Under the pieces are notes generated by a model. That model was not told the DNA's origin, did no database searches, and saw only the letters and a list, made by a program, of their open reading frames with translations. From contig CADCLS010000002.1 of NCBI GenBank assembly GCA_902802375.1, positions 127,210 to 191,209 of the forward strand: DNA of 64,000 nt, in the 5' to 3' direction. This document shows positions 18,348-26,824 of the stretch, one piece after another (within the stretch, counting starts at the first letter, position 1; each line of letters opens with the position of its first letter). This DNA comes from Oscillospiraceae bacterium (lineage in GTDB: Bacteria; Bacillota; Clostridia; Oscillospirales; Acutalibacteraceae). Both the position numbers and the translations under genes were made by a program.

Positions 18348-19151
18348 ATGCAGAGATTAAGAGTATTAGTCTGTGTTCTTACGGTAATATCGGTCGTCTC
18401 TTCGGCAATTTTATGGTTCAGAAGCATAAAGAATAATGAAAAGCCGGTTATTATATGTTCTGTTGAAGGTGATATTGAAGCTAAAAGTAATATCACCGAT
18501 TCAGAGCTCTTGAAATATGTGACCGCAACAGACAGTCATGACGGAGATCTCACCGACAAAATAATTGTTGAGCGCAAGAATTATTTTATCACAAAAGGTG
18601 TGACCTCGATAAATTATGCCGTATGTGACAGTAACAACAATGTTACAAAAATAGAGAAGCATCTTAAGTTTACAGATTATGTTTCTCCGAGGTTTATATT
18701 GAAAAACGATTTCATCGTTTATGTAAATTCGACCAGTGATTTCACAAATGCTATAGGCGCCACGGATGTTTATGACGGTGATATTAGCGAGAATATAAAA
18801 ATAATATCAAATAGCTTTACCAGTGCCTATGCAGGGGAGTATGATGTTAACTGTAAAGTTACCAACTCTTTCGGTGATAAAAGTGAAATAACATTTAAGG
18901 CGATTGTCGTTGATGATGACCCGGAAATCAATAAAATAAAACTTAACGATTATATCATATATACAAAAGTAGGCGAACAACCTGATTTTAACGGTAACAT
19001 AGCGTCTCTAAACGGCAACAGCTATGACAGTCTCAAAATAAATACGAGCGAGTATTTGCCGGACGAGCCTGGTGTGTACAGCGTTTTTTATGAGATATCA
19101 GGATTGAAAAGAGGCCGTGTGCTTGTAGTAGTGAATGATGGGGAGGCATGA
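18348..19151 (+). CDS. Membrane-anchored protein with two Ig-like (DUF5011-type) repeats
   Basis: The 267-residue product starts after AGGAGG with one N-terminal membrane helix (about residues 5-24) and is otherwise predicted outside the cell. Two repeats each carry the acidic D-x-x-D-G-D motif (DSHDGDLTDKI near residue 62 and DVYDGDISENI near 140) followed by a strand-rich Y-x-V-x-C/D pattern, as in bacterial Ig-like/HYR or DUF5011 modules. A third partial repeat may lie at the C-terminus. It is cotranscribed with two Wzz/BY-kinase genes, so it may be an exopolysaccharide-associated surface factor (inference). Confidence 0.7.
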   Translation: MQRLRVLVCVLTVISVVSSAILWFRSIKNNEKPVIICSVEGDIEAKSNITDSELLKYVTATDSHDGDLTDKIIVERKNYFITKGVTSINYAVCDSNNNVTKIEKHLKFTDYVSPRFILKNDFIVYVNSTSDFTNAIGATDVYDGDISENIKIISNSFTSAYAGEYDVNCKVTNSFGDKSEITFKAIVVDDDPEINKIKLNDYIIYTKVGEQPDFNGNIASLNGNSYDSLKINTSEYLPDEPGVYSVFYEISGLKRGRVLVVVNDGEA

Positions 19152-19152
19152 T

Positions 19153-20514
19153 ATGAAAACTGTTGATTTCAAAAGGTTAAATGCCTTCACATTGGTTATG
19201 GATGTCTTATGTAACCTTTGGGTAATTGTACTCGCAGGTATTATAGGATTTTGCGGGTGTCAGATTTATTTTCTTGCGTTAAAAAAGCAAACTTATACGA
19301 GTTCTATGACCATTGCGGTAAACTTAAGCGGTTATACCAAAAACGCCACAACTACCTCTCTGGCGAGAACGATAGAGATATGTGAAACATACCAAAGCGT
19401 GCTATCAAGCAGTACGCTTAAAGCCATTGTGGAAGAGGATATGGGTCAACCTATGACGGGGTATGTTAATGTGGCACAAAAAAAATCAACTAATCTTATA
19501 GATATTTCGGTCACAGATACATCTTCTCAAAAAGCATATGATACCCTGAAGTCGATATTCAAAAACCACACTAAAATTACTAATAACTCATTTAATAATA
19601 TTATTATCAGTGTCATTTCACCGCCGTTTTTGCCGAGTTCAGTATCGAACCCGTCAGCCTCGATCACCCATTCGCTTTTTTTCGGATTTGTAGGCTCAGT
19701 TATTTGCACCGCATTGATACTGTTCATATCCTTTATGAGGGACACTGTGAAAAACCCGTCAGATGTTGATGATTTGCTGGAATGTAAGCTTATAGGTACA
19801 GTTTATCATGTAAATAAGCGCAAGAGGAAAATCGGTCTTAAAAACGATGGTCTGATTCTTACCAATCCTCTTATAGATTACTCGTTCCGTAACAGCTTTT
19901 CTGAAATAGCCATAAAGCTCGAAAGCATAAAGAGAACAAAGAAAATAAATTCGTTTGTCATAACAAGTGTTGCAGAGAACGAAGGTAAGACTACTATTAT
20001 AGTAAATATCGCAATATCTCTGGCGGCGGCAGGGAAAAAAGTAGTTATTTTAGACTCGGATCTTAAGCTTCCCGCGGTTTATAAGTTTTTCAAGCATATT
20101 GATATTAAACCTGAAAATGATATATATAATTATATTTCCGGCACTACTGATTATGAGTCTGTGATAATGCATGATAAAATAACAAATGTAAGCATAGTTT
20201 GCGGTAAAGAAAAGCACTTTAATTCTGCAAAAGCGTTTGGTGAGGAATCGTATAACGAATTGCTGAGGAGATTGGAGAGCGATTTCGATTTTGTACTTAT
20301 TGACTCTCCTCCGGGCGGCGTAGCGGTCGATGCTGAAACGATATGCGAAATCTGCGGCGGAATGCTTTTCGTTGTGCGGCAGGATTATGTCAGCGTTGAG
20401 GCAATAAATGACTATATAATAAATATAGAGCCTGATAAAATGATTGGCTGCATATTTAATGATGTTTCTGAGCTTATATCAGCAAAAGAGCCGGAACCGC
20501 AAGAACAGATTTAG
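19153..20514 (+). CDS. Wzz-domain tyrosine-kinase-like protein (BY-kinase), no tyrosine tail
   Basis: The ATG at 19153 has GGGGAGG 6 bases upstream and is preferred to the ATG at 19135. About 453 residues: a Wzz-type N-terminal part with membrane helices (about 20-40 and 170-195), then a cytoplasmic kinase domain with Walker A TSVAENEGKTT, Walker A' VVILDSDLKLP and Walker B FVLIDSPPG. BY-kinases control chain length and export of capsular polysaccharide. The C-terminus ends in a short Glu/Pro segment with no tyrosine cluster, unlike its neighbour, so it may act as a modulator or kinase for the second protein. Confidence 0.88.
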   Translation: MKTVDFKRLNAFTLVMDVLCNLWVIVLAGIIGFCGCQIYFLALKKQTYTSSMTIAVNLSGYTKNATTTSLARTIEICETYQSVLSSSTLKAIVEEDMGQPMTGYVNVAQKKSTNLIDISVTDTSSQKAYDTLKSIFKNHTKITNNSFNNIIISVISPPFLPSSVSNPSASITHSLFFGFVGSVICTALILFISFMRDTVKNPSDVDDLLECKLIGTVYHVNKRKRKIGLKNDGLILTNPLIDYSFRNSFSEIAIKLESIKRTKKINSFVITSVAENEGKTTIIVNIAISLAAAGKKVVILDSDLKLPAVYKFFKHIDIKPENDIYNYISGTTDYESVIMHDKITNVSIVCGKEKHFNSAKAFGEESYNELLRRLESDFDFVLIDSPPGGVAVDAETICEICGGMLFVVRQDYVSVEAINDYIINIEPDKMIGCIFNDVSELISAKEPEPQEQI

Positions 20515-20535
20515 AATATATAGGGGGGTGAGCAC

Positions 20536-22065
20536 ATGGCTAAAAACGAAGTGGATATCAATACGCAAGCAGACGAAGAATCCGGCAATATTTTATACAT
20601 CGCTTACGATGTTATCAATATTGCAAAAAAGCATTTCGTTATTTTCTTTTTAATTATGGCGATATTTATAGGCGCTTTTTTCGGATACTCGTTTTTGCTC
20701 AAAAAACCTATGTACAGATCTTCCGCAACTTTTTCGATAACCCCGCTTATTTCAAGCGATGCAAAAAGCGGAACCTCAGTGTATAAATTCAATTATGTTT
20801 CATCGTTTGCACAGCAGATGAGCGAAACATTTCCGTATATCGCCCAGTCTGATAATCTGCGTCAAGCTATACAGTATGATTTAGGCAGACCAATGACTGC
20901 AAAAATCACTGCAGATCCGGTCCTTAAATCAAATATTGTACAAGTATATATTGACAGTGCTTCACCGGATGATTCATACGAAGTGATGAAATCATTTTTG
21001 AAAAACTTTCCGCGTGTATCGGAATATATCATTGGTGATACACGAATTAACATTATATATGAATCTAAAAAACCGACTGAGCCGTACAATGAATCTTCAA
21101 TATTCAAAATCATTGCATTCGGTGCCATTGCGGGACTTATCGTGAATATTATTGTTTTCTATTTGTGGTCGATGAGTATTGATGTAATACGCGATAAAAA
21201 TGATATTACTTATAAGCTTAACAGTCACTCTATAAGTGAGTTGCCGCATGTTAATGTTAAGAGAAACAGTAAAAACAAAAGCGGTCTTTCAAAAATCTCG
21301 TTTACGGATTCTGTATTCATAGAAGCCGCAAGACTTATGAGAAAGCGCATACAGTCGCTCATTAATAAGGACGAAAAGATAATTGCCATAACTTCCACGG
21401 CAAGAAGCGAGGGTAAAACCATTACCGCTTTTTCGTTATCAAAAGCCTTTGCCGGTAACGGGCATAAAACATTGCTTATTGATATGGATTTTGCCAGCAG
21501 AGCGTTACAGAAATATCTGTTAAAGTCTCCTGACAGTTGTGTAGGTATTAGTGATTATGCTGCATCAAATTCTTCGCTTGAATCCGTTATTAAGCATTAT
21601 AAAGAAAACTTTGATATAGCATTTGCCGGCAATAAAAATGTAAAATACAGTAATACGGCATTCAAGAAATTCTTCAATGAGGTGCGCGAAATTTACGATT
21701 ATATAATAGTAGATATGCCGTCATGTAAGATTGTTCCGAATGCTGCGGAAGTAGCTGATTTGTGTGACAATTTGCTGTTTGTGGAAAAATGCGGCAGTTC
21801 TACGGTGGCAGACATTAAGAGTGCACTAAAATATGTGCTTTACAGTAAAGCAAGATTTATTGGGTTTGTTCTTAATGATTATGTGCCGACATCAGGTGGC
21901 TACGGTTACGGTCGTTACGGATATTCGAGATACGGATATCTCGGAGGATACAGGCGTTACGGTTACGGTTACCGTCGTTACGGGTACGGATACGGTTACG
22001 GTTACAGAAACAAATACCAAAGCAAGTATTTTGAAGAGCCTGAAAAGAAAAGTAAAAGCAAATAA
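20536..22065 (+). CDS. Wzz-domain BY-kinase with extended tyrosine-rich tail
   Basis: The ATG at 20536 follows a G-rich ribosome site. The 509-residue protein has Wzz-type membrane helices near residues 35-55 and 190-215, a kinase domain with Walker A TSTARSEGKT, Walker A' LLIDMDFASRAL and Walker B YIIVDMPS, and an unusual tail. From about residue 454 the tail holds 17 tyrosines within 43 residues in a GYGYRRYGYG-type pattern, then a Lys-rich end. Tyrosine clusters are the autophosphorylation site of BY-kinases, but this one is long and repetitive. The DNA of the tail is a degenerate short tandem repeat. Confidence 0.9.
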   Translation: MAKNEVDINTQADEESGNILYIAYDVINIAKKHFVIFFLIMAIFIGAFFGYSFLLKKPMYRSSATFSITPLISSDAKSGTSVYKFNYVSSFAQQMSETFPYIAQSDNLRQAIQYDLGRPMTAKITADPVLKSNIVQVYIDSASPDDSYEVMKSFLKNFPRVSEYIIGDTRINIIYESKKPTEPYNESSIFKIIAFGAIAGLIVNIIVFYLWSMSIDVIRDKNDITYKLNSHSISELPHVNVKRNSKNKSGLSKISFTDSVFIEAARLMRKRIQSLINKDEKIIAITSTARSEGKTITAFSLSKAFAGNGHKTLLIDMDFASRALQKYLLKSPDSCVGISDYAASNSSLESVIKHYKENFDIAFAGNKNVKYSNTAFKKFFNEVREIYDYIIVDMPSCKIVPNAAEVADLCDNLLFVEKCGSSTVADIKSALKYVLYSKARFIGFVLNDYVPTSGGYGYGRYGYSRYGYLGGYRRYGYGYRRYGYGYGYGYRNKYQSKYFEEPEKKSKSK

Positions 22066-22067
22066 TA

Positions 22068-22105
22068 AAAAATATCGCCGTCGGAAAACCGACGGCGATA
22101 TTTTT
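22068..22105. terminator. Bidirectional terminator between convergent genes
   Basis: A 17-base-pair perfect stem (arms 22068-22084 and 22089-22105, core ATATCGCCGTCGG) encloses AAAA. A and T runs on both sides allow it to end both the BY-kinase unit and the minus-strand symporter gene at 22113. Confidence 0.85.
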
Positions 22106-22112
22106 GTAAGGC

Positions 22113-23879
22113 TTAAAGAGAATATTTTTCGGAGTACATATTAAACTCTTGACTGAAATCCTTATTTTTCGTTTTTACTTGACCTAAGAATTTATGTGGA
22201 TTTATATTCTCTGAGTTGCGTTGGAGGGTATAAACTGCCACATTGGAGCAATGGTCCGATATTCTTTCGTAATCAGCAAGTATATCGGAATATACAAATC
22301 CGAGATTTACCGTGCATCTACCTTCCTTAAGGCGATTTACATGCCGGTCTTTTATCTCATAATTAAGATTGTCTATGACTTGTTCAAGTGGTTCCACAAG
22401 CGAAGCCTGGGCCAAATCGTCGTTCACAAAGGAATCCTTGGTAATATTGATGATTTCCACCAACGCATTAGTTATAACCGCAAGTTCTTCCTTTGCGTTC
22501 GCCGAAAAGACCATATTTTTTTCTTTAATTTCTATACTTCTTTGGCATAGGTTCAATGCGTGGTCGCCTATGCGCTCAAAATCGTTTATGCTGTGTAAAA
22601 GTCTTGCAACGGCGTGGGAGTCGGACGGAGATATGTTTTTGCTTGAAATTTTAACGAGATAAGTGCTTAGCTTGTCCTCATATTTATCAGTAAGTGCCTC
22701 AGCCTCCTCTACACTTTGGATAATAGCTTCGTCGTAGTTGAAAATGGTCTCGGTTGCTTTGATAACCGAATTGCAAGCAATATCAGCCATTTCATTAACA
22801 AGCCTGCGGCATTCCATAATTGCGATAGGCGGATTATTGAACAAACGCTCGTCCAAAAATATGGTATGCTTTTTAGTGTTATCAGTGCGTATGGTTTTTC
22901 TGCAAAGTGCAACGATTGGCTTTTTAAGAGGTGAAAACAGCAGCGTGTTTGCAACATTGAAAAGGCTGTGCACAACCGCAACACCAAAAATACTGATTCT
23001 TGCACTTAGCAGCTCCGGACGGACAAGCATAACAATATAAAGAAGTATCATATAGAATGTGCCGCCAAAAGCGTTAGTATAAATATGCATAGCAACAACG
23101 CGCTTTGCGTTTTTGCTGGTGCCTATACTTGATATCAGCGCCGTCATACAAGTGCCTATGTTAGCACCGATTACAAGCGGTATTGCAATTTGATATGTAA
23201 TCGGATTATTGGTTGCATAGGCTGAGAGCGCGAGTGCCTGCACGATAGCAACTGTAGCGGCGGATGACTGAATAATACTTGTAAATGCTACAGAAGCGAG
23301 AAGTGCTACTATCGGGCTTTTGAATGCAGTGAGAATATGTACAAACGACGGATCATCCTTAAATGAACTCATAGAGCCACTCATCATTTGCATGCCCGCC
23401 ATTAACACGGCAAATCCTATCAGAATCATACCGAGGTTTTTACGCTTTTCTTTTTTGGAAATCATCCTGAGCACTATGCCCACAAAAGCAAGTATGGGGG
23501 CGAATGTAGACGGTCTTAACAGTACCAAAAAGAAGTTGTCGCCGGAAACACCGCTGAGTGTCAGTATCCAAGCGGTGAGAGTGGTTCCGACATGCGAGCC
23601 CATTATCATACCGAATGTATCAGCAAAATTTATAATGCCTGAGTTTACAAGACCAACAAGCATAACAGTCATCGCTGAGGATGATTGAATAGCTATAGTA
23701 ATTCCGGCGCCCAGGAAAAAGCTGAGTATCCCGTTTTCGGTAACCTTTTTGAGCGTGCTTTCAAGCTTGCCGCCCGCCATTTGCTCAAGTCCCGATGACA
23801 TAGCATTCATACCGTATAGGAAAAACGCAAGTCCGCCGACAAGTGTTGCAAAGATTATAAGTATTTCCGTAGCTGTCAT
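22113..23879 (-). CDS. Na/Pi cotransporter family protein with PhoU-like C-terminal domain
   Basis: The 588-residue protein begins at 23879 after GAGGTGAAG. The N-terminal 300 residues form an Na/Pi-cotransporter (NptA/YjbB) membrane domain with two inverted repeats, each with a QSSxA motif (IQSSSAMTVMLVG and IQSSAATVAIVQ). The C-terminal 220 residues are helical and PhoU-like (HSINDFERIGDHALNL and later YERISDHCSNV). It probably moves phosphate with sodium; direction is not clear from sequence. It is 14 bases downstream of glyS and likely cotranscribed with it. Confidence 0.92.
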   Translation of the reverse strand: MTATEILIIFATLVGGLAFFLYGMNAMSSGLEQMAGGKLESTLKKVTENGILSFFLGAGITIAIQSSSAMTVMLVGLVNSGIINFADTFGMIMGSHVGTTLTAWILTLSGVSGDNFFLVLLRPSTFAPILAFVGIVLRMISKKEKRKNLGMILIGFAVLMAGMQMMSGSMSSFKDDPSFVHILTAFKSPIVALLASVAFTSIIQSSAATVAIVQALALSAYATNNPITYQIAIPLVIGANIGTCMTALISSIGTSKNAKRVVAMHIYTNAFGGTFYMILLYIVMLVRPELLSARISIFGVAVVHSLFNVANTLLFSPLKKPIVALCRKTIRTDNTKKHTIFLDERLFNNPPIAIMECRRLVNEMADIACNSVIKATETIFNYDEAIIQSVEEAEALTDKYEDKLSTYLVKISSKNISPSDSHAVARLLHSINDFERIGDHALNLCQRSIEIKEKNMVFSANAKEELAVITNALVEIINITKDSFVNDDLAQASLVEPLEQVIDNLNYEIKDRHVNRLKEGRCTVNLGFVYSDILADYERISDHCSNVAVYTLQRNSENINPHKFLGQVKTKNKDFSQEFNMYSEKYSL

Positions 23880-23893
23880 TACTTCACCTCAAG

Positions 23894-25285
23894 TTAGAAT
23901 GTTACTATACTTGCAATATAGTTTTTAAGCTCGCTTATCGGTATTCTCTCCTGCTTCATAGTATCACGGTCACGAACCGTCACACAATTATCGTTTTCAG
24001 AATCAAAATCGTATGTGATGCAGATAGGAGTACCTATTTCGTCTTCGCGTCGGTATCTCTTGCCGATAGAGCCGGCATCATCAAAGTCCACCATAAAGTC
24101 GGCAGAAAGCATATTTTTGATTTCTATAGCCTTTCCGGATAGTTTCTTTGAGAGAGGTAAAACTGCTGCCTTGAACGGCGCCAACGCCGGATGTAGACGC
24201 AGTACTACGCGCTTTTCACCCTTTTCGTCAATTTCCTCATCATATGCATTGCAAAGGAACGCAAGGGTTACTCTGTCTGCGCCCAAAGACGGTTCAATAA
24301 CATAAGGAATATAACGCTCGTTTGTCTCAGGGTCAAAGTATTCAAGCGGTTTACCTGAGTGATTTTGGTGCTGTTTAAGGTCGTAATCGGTTCTATCTGC
24401 GACGCCCCAAAGCTCACCCCAGCCGAACGGGAATAAAAACTCAAAATCAGTAGTTGCCTTTGAGTAGAATGCAAGTTCTTGCTTATCGTGGTCGCGAAGT
24501 CGCAGAGCATCCTCTTCAATTCCTAAATTAACAAGCCAATCGTGGCAGTATGAGCGCCAATATTCAAACCACTCAAGGTCAGTGCCCGGCTTGCAGAAAA
24601 ACTCAAGCTCCATTTGTTCAAACTCGCGTATGCGGAAAATGAAGTTTCCCGGAGTTATCTCGTTTCGGAAAGATTTACCTATTTGAGCCACGCCGAACGG
24701 AAGCTTTTTTCTTGTTGTACGCTGAATGTTATTAAAGTTTACAAAGATACCCTGTGCGGTCTCGGGGCGAAGGTACAGAGTATTCGTGCTGTCCTCCGTA
24801 ACACCCTGAAATGTCTTGAACATAAGGTTGAATTTTCTAATATCGGTAAAATCGTGAGAACCGCAGTTCGGGCAGGATATGCCGTTTTCTTTAATATAGT
24901 TTTGCATTTCCTCATCGCTCATAGCGGCAGGATTATCAGATAAAGAATTTTCCGCTACAAAGTCTTCAATAAGCTTATCTGCACGGTGGCGGGTTTTGCA
25001 CTGGCGGCAGTCCATAAGAGGGTCTGAAAATCCGCCTAAGTGACCTGACGCTACCCAAGTTTCGGAGTTCATCAGAATTGCACTGTCAAGACCCACATTG
25101 TAAGGGCACTCCTGGACAAACTTTTTCCACCAGGCGCGTTTTACATTATTTTTAAGTTCAACGCCAAGCGGACCGTAGTCCCAAGCGTTGGCAAGACCAC
25201 CGTAAATCTCGCTTCCTGCATATACAAAGCCGCGACCTTTGCAAAGCGCGACGATAGTTTCCATATTTTTTTCTTCCCTGTTCAT
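23894..25285 (-). CDS. glyS: Glycyl-tRNA synthetase, single-chain (eukaryote/archaeal-like dimeric type)
   Basis: The ATG at 25285 is 7 bases after GGAGG and replaces the TTG at 25288. The 463-residue class II synthetase starts with the glycine-specific [25 protein letters not shown] block. It has zinc-site cysteines CRQCKTRH and CPNCGSHD, motif 2 ([25 protein letters not shown], visible in parts) and motif 3 (EPSLGADR). This is the alpha2-type enzyme, sometimes called GlyQS, common in Firmicutes gut lineages. No T-box leader fits in the short promoter gap. Confidence 0.96.
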   Translation of the reverse strand: MNREEKNMETIVALCKGRGFVYAGSEIYGGLANAWDYGPLGVELKNNVKRAWWKKFVQECPYNVGLDSAILMNSETWVASGHLGGFSDPLMDCRQCKTRHRADKLIEDFVAENSLSDNPAAMSDEEMQNYIKENGISCPNCGSHDFTDIRKFNLMFKTFQGVTEDSTNTLYLRPETAQGIFVNFNNIQRTTRKKLPFGVAQIGKSFRNEITPGNFIFRIREFEQMELEFFCKPGTDLEWFEYWRSYCHDWLVNLGIEEDALRLRDHDKQELAFYSKATTDFEFLFPFGWGELWGVADRTDYDLKQHQNHSGKPLEYFDPETNERYIPYVIEPSLGADRVTLAFLCNAYDEEIDEKGEKRVVLRLHPALAPFKAAVLPLSKKLSGKAIEIKNMLSADFMVDFDDAGSIGKRYRREDEIGTPICITYDFDSENDNCVTVRDRDTMKQERIPISELKNYIASIVTF

Positions 25286-25308
25286 CAAAATACCTCCAAT
25301 TCACACAT

Positions 25309-25340
25309 ATTATACTAAACAAAAAAGCAAAAAATGTCAA
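25309..25340 (-). promoter_or_regulatory. Minus-strand promoter for glyS
   Basis: On the minus strand TTGACA (25335-25340) is followed after 17 bases by TAGTAT (25312-25317), which overlaps a perfect TATAAT at 25309-25314 with a 20-base spacer. The exact -10 is therefore ambiguous. It is back to back with the plus-strand promoter at 25359. Confidence 0.6.
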
Positions 25341-25358
25341 CCCTAAAACGCCTTGCAC

Positions 25359-25387
25359 TTGACATATTTTGAACAATAGTTTATACT
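25359..25387 (+). promoter_or_regulatory. Near-consensus promoter for the 25.4-26.8 kb unit
   Basis: TTGACA at 25359-25364 and TATACT at 25382-25387 are spaced by 17 bases. Transcription would begin close to 25394, giving a leader of under 20 bases before the ATG at 25411. Confidence 0.8.
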
Positions 25388-25410
25388 CTTTTTAAGAATG
25401 GAGTGTAATT

Positions 25411-25695
25411 ATGGCTGAAAATAAATTTTTAGAATATAAGGGTAAGCCGCTTGTGAGAAAGGGTAATGAAATATATTACGGCGATATGAGCGAAAGCTCT
25501 GTGGTACGCTTTGAAATCCTTTCATATGGTAAGGAAGGCAAGCTCGATATAGCAAACAAAGTAAATGTCCAGTTGCTTGATAGTAACACAGACCTTGATA
25601 TGAAGGACCGTATAAAGAAGGAGAGCACTAAGGACAATCTGTTTGATGCGTTGGACCTTGGCTTTACCTGGCTTGAAAGGGCGCTGAAGAGCTAA
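25411..25695 (+). CDS. Small conserved-looking protein of unknown function
   Basis: The 94-residue product starts after GGAGTG. It is soluble, highly charged, with no signal or membrane segment. The N-terminal half looks like a small beta-sheet (YKGKPLVRKGNEIYYGDMSE, then VVRFEILSY), and the C-terminal half is probably helical. I do not recognise a named family. The strong promoter and good ribosome site make it a real gene. It is followed 22 bases later by a DivIVA-like coiled coil and then a fumarase-beta-like gene. Confidence 0.75.
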   Translation: MAENKFLEYKGKPLVRKGNEIYYGDMSESSVVRFEILSYGKEGKLDIANKVNVQLLDSNTDLDMKDRIKKESTKDNLFDALDLGFTWLERALKS

Positions 25696-25717
25696 TTTGC
25701 TTTTAGGGGATGAAAAA

Positions 25718-26269
25718 ATGTCAGTAGGATTCAGAAAAAGTCTTTTTGGTTTTAATTGCGATGATGTTGTAGAATATGTTGAGAAAACTCATAAAGCATA
25801 CACCGAAAAGGAAATTGAGCTGAAAGAACAAATTGAAGATTTGAAATCCGAAAATATCGCCGCAAAAGAACAGCTTTCCTTGCTTACGGCTGAAAAGGCT
25901 TTGGTAGAAGCAAGGCTTAAGGAATTTACGGATAAGTATGACGAAATAGAAAGGCTTTCAAAAAATATCGGAAAGCTTTATTTGGTGGCAAAATCAAACG
26001 CTGAGACTATTATGAAAGAAGCGCAGTCCGGCGCCGATGCCGCACGCAAAGAAGCGGAGAAAAATATCACTTCGATTATGAGCGCACACGAGTCGCTTAA
26101 AAATGTTAAAAGCGATATAGCAAACACTTCGGCTAAATTTGTTAAAGATATAGACGAGCTCGGTAAATCCCTATATGAAGTGCGCGAAAAAATAGAAAGG
26201 CACGAAGCGGCGGTAATTAAAAGCGAAGAGGATTACCGTGAGCTAATAAAAGTTTTAAGCGATGAATGA
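25718..26269 (+). CDS. DivIVA-like coiled-coil protein
   Basis: The ATG at 25718, with AGGGGATG upstream, is preferred to the TTG at 25697. The product of about 183 residues opens with a short FRKSLFGFNCDDVVEYVEK block resembling the lipid-binding N-terminus of DivIVA/GpsB proteins, followed by long heptad-rich coiled coil (about residues 25-80 and 95-175). DivIVA-type proteins sit at curved membranes and division sites; this role is only inferred. It overlaps the fumarase-beta-like gene by 8 bases. Confidence 0.7.
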   Translation: MSVGFRKSLFGFNCDDVVEYVEKTHKAYTEKEIELKEQIEDLKSENIAAKEQLSLLTAEKALVEARLKEFTDKYDEIERLSKNIGKLYLVAKSNAETIMKEAQSGADAARKEAEKNITSIMSAHESLKNVKSDIANTSAKFVKDIDELGKSLYEVREKIERHEAAVIKSEEDYRELIKVLSDE

Positions 26270-26792
26270 GTATTTTATAAATACCGAAAAGCTTCAAAAG
26301 CTGTGTCCCCGTCTGAATGTCGGGGACCGTGTTATTTTAAGCGGTGAGGTTTTTACTGCGCGTGATGCGGCGCATAAACGCATTTTTGAAAGTATTGAAA
26401 AAGGCGAGGGGTTGCCGTTTTCTATAGACGGTTCCATTATTTACTATGCCGGTCCTACTCCCACACCTGAAGGTTTGGCAATCGGAAGCTGCGGACCTAC
26501 CACGTCGGCGCGAATGGATAAATATACGCCTGCGCTTTTAAGCATGGGACTTGTAGCTACAATAGGCAAGGGTGAGAGAAACGAAGAAGTCAGAAGGGCA
26601 ATTAAAAATAATTCGTCGGTTTATTTGTGTGCTATAGGCGGTGCCGGAGCTATAGCCTGCAAGCATATAATTAAAAGCCAGGTCGTAGCATACGAAGACC
26701 TCGGTTGTGAGTCGGTTAAAAAACTCACATTTGATAAATTTCCGCTTATAGTTGGTATTGACTCAAACGGAAACAGCATATTTGACAGATAA
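26262..26792 (+). CDS. Class I fumarase/tartrate dehydratase beta-subunit-like protein (orphan)
   Basis: The 176-residue protein matches the Fe-S hydro-lyase beta domain (FumA C-terminal/TtdB type), with SGEVFTARDAAHKR, YYAGPTPT, GSCGPTTSARMD, GKGER and the C-terminal LTFDKFPLIVGID. In two-subunit fumarases this domain binds substrate while the alpha subunit carries the 4Fe-4S cluster. No alpha subunit gene is adjacent: upstream is a DivIVA-like gene and downstream a terminator. The partner must be elsewhere, or the protein acts alone in another role. Confidence 0.9.
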   Translation: MNEYFINTEKLQKLCPRLNVGDRVILSGEVFTARDAAHKRIFESIEKGEGLPFSIDGSIIYYAGPTPTPEGLAIGSCGPTTSARMDKYTPALLSMGLVATIGKGERNEEVRRAIKNNSSVYLCAIGGAGAIACKHIIKSQVVAYEDLGCESVKKLTFDKFPLIVGIDSNGNSIFDR

Positions 26793-26823
26793 AAGCTCGA
26801 AGCAAAACGCTTCGAGCTTTTAT
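26791..26823. terminator. Terminator after fumarase-beta-like gene (bidirectional)
   Basis: Arms AAAAGCTCGAAGC (26791-26803) and its complement (26809-26821) enclose AAAAC. A and T runs on both sides suit the plus-strand unit and the minus-strand gene ending at 26825. Confidence 0.85.
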
Positions 26824-26824
26824 T

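Noticed and set aside
21833-22144. ORF with Thr-Val repeats
   Set aside because: It is the shifted frame of the tyrosine-rich tail of the BY-kinase; the repeat comes from the codon pattern.
25289-25358. T-box leader before glyS
   Set aside because: The space between the promoter and the start codon is too short for a T-box structure and no terminator/antiterminator pair is visible.
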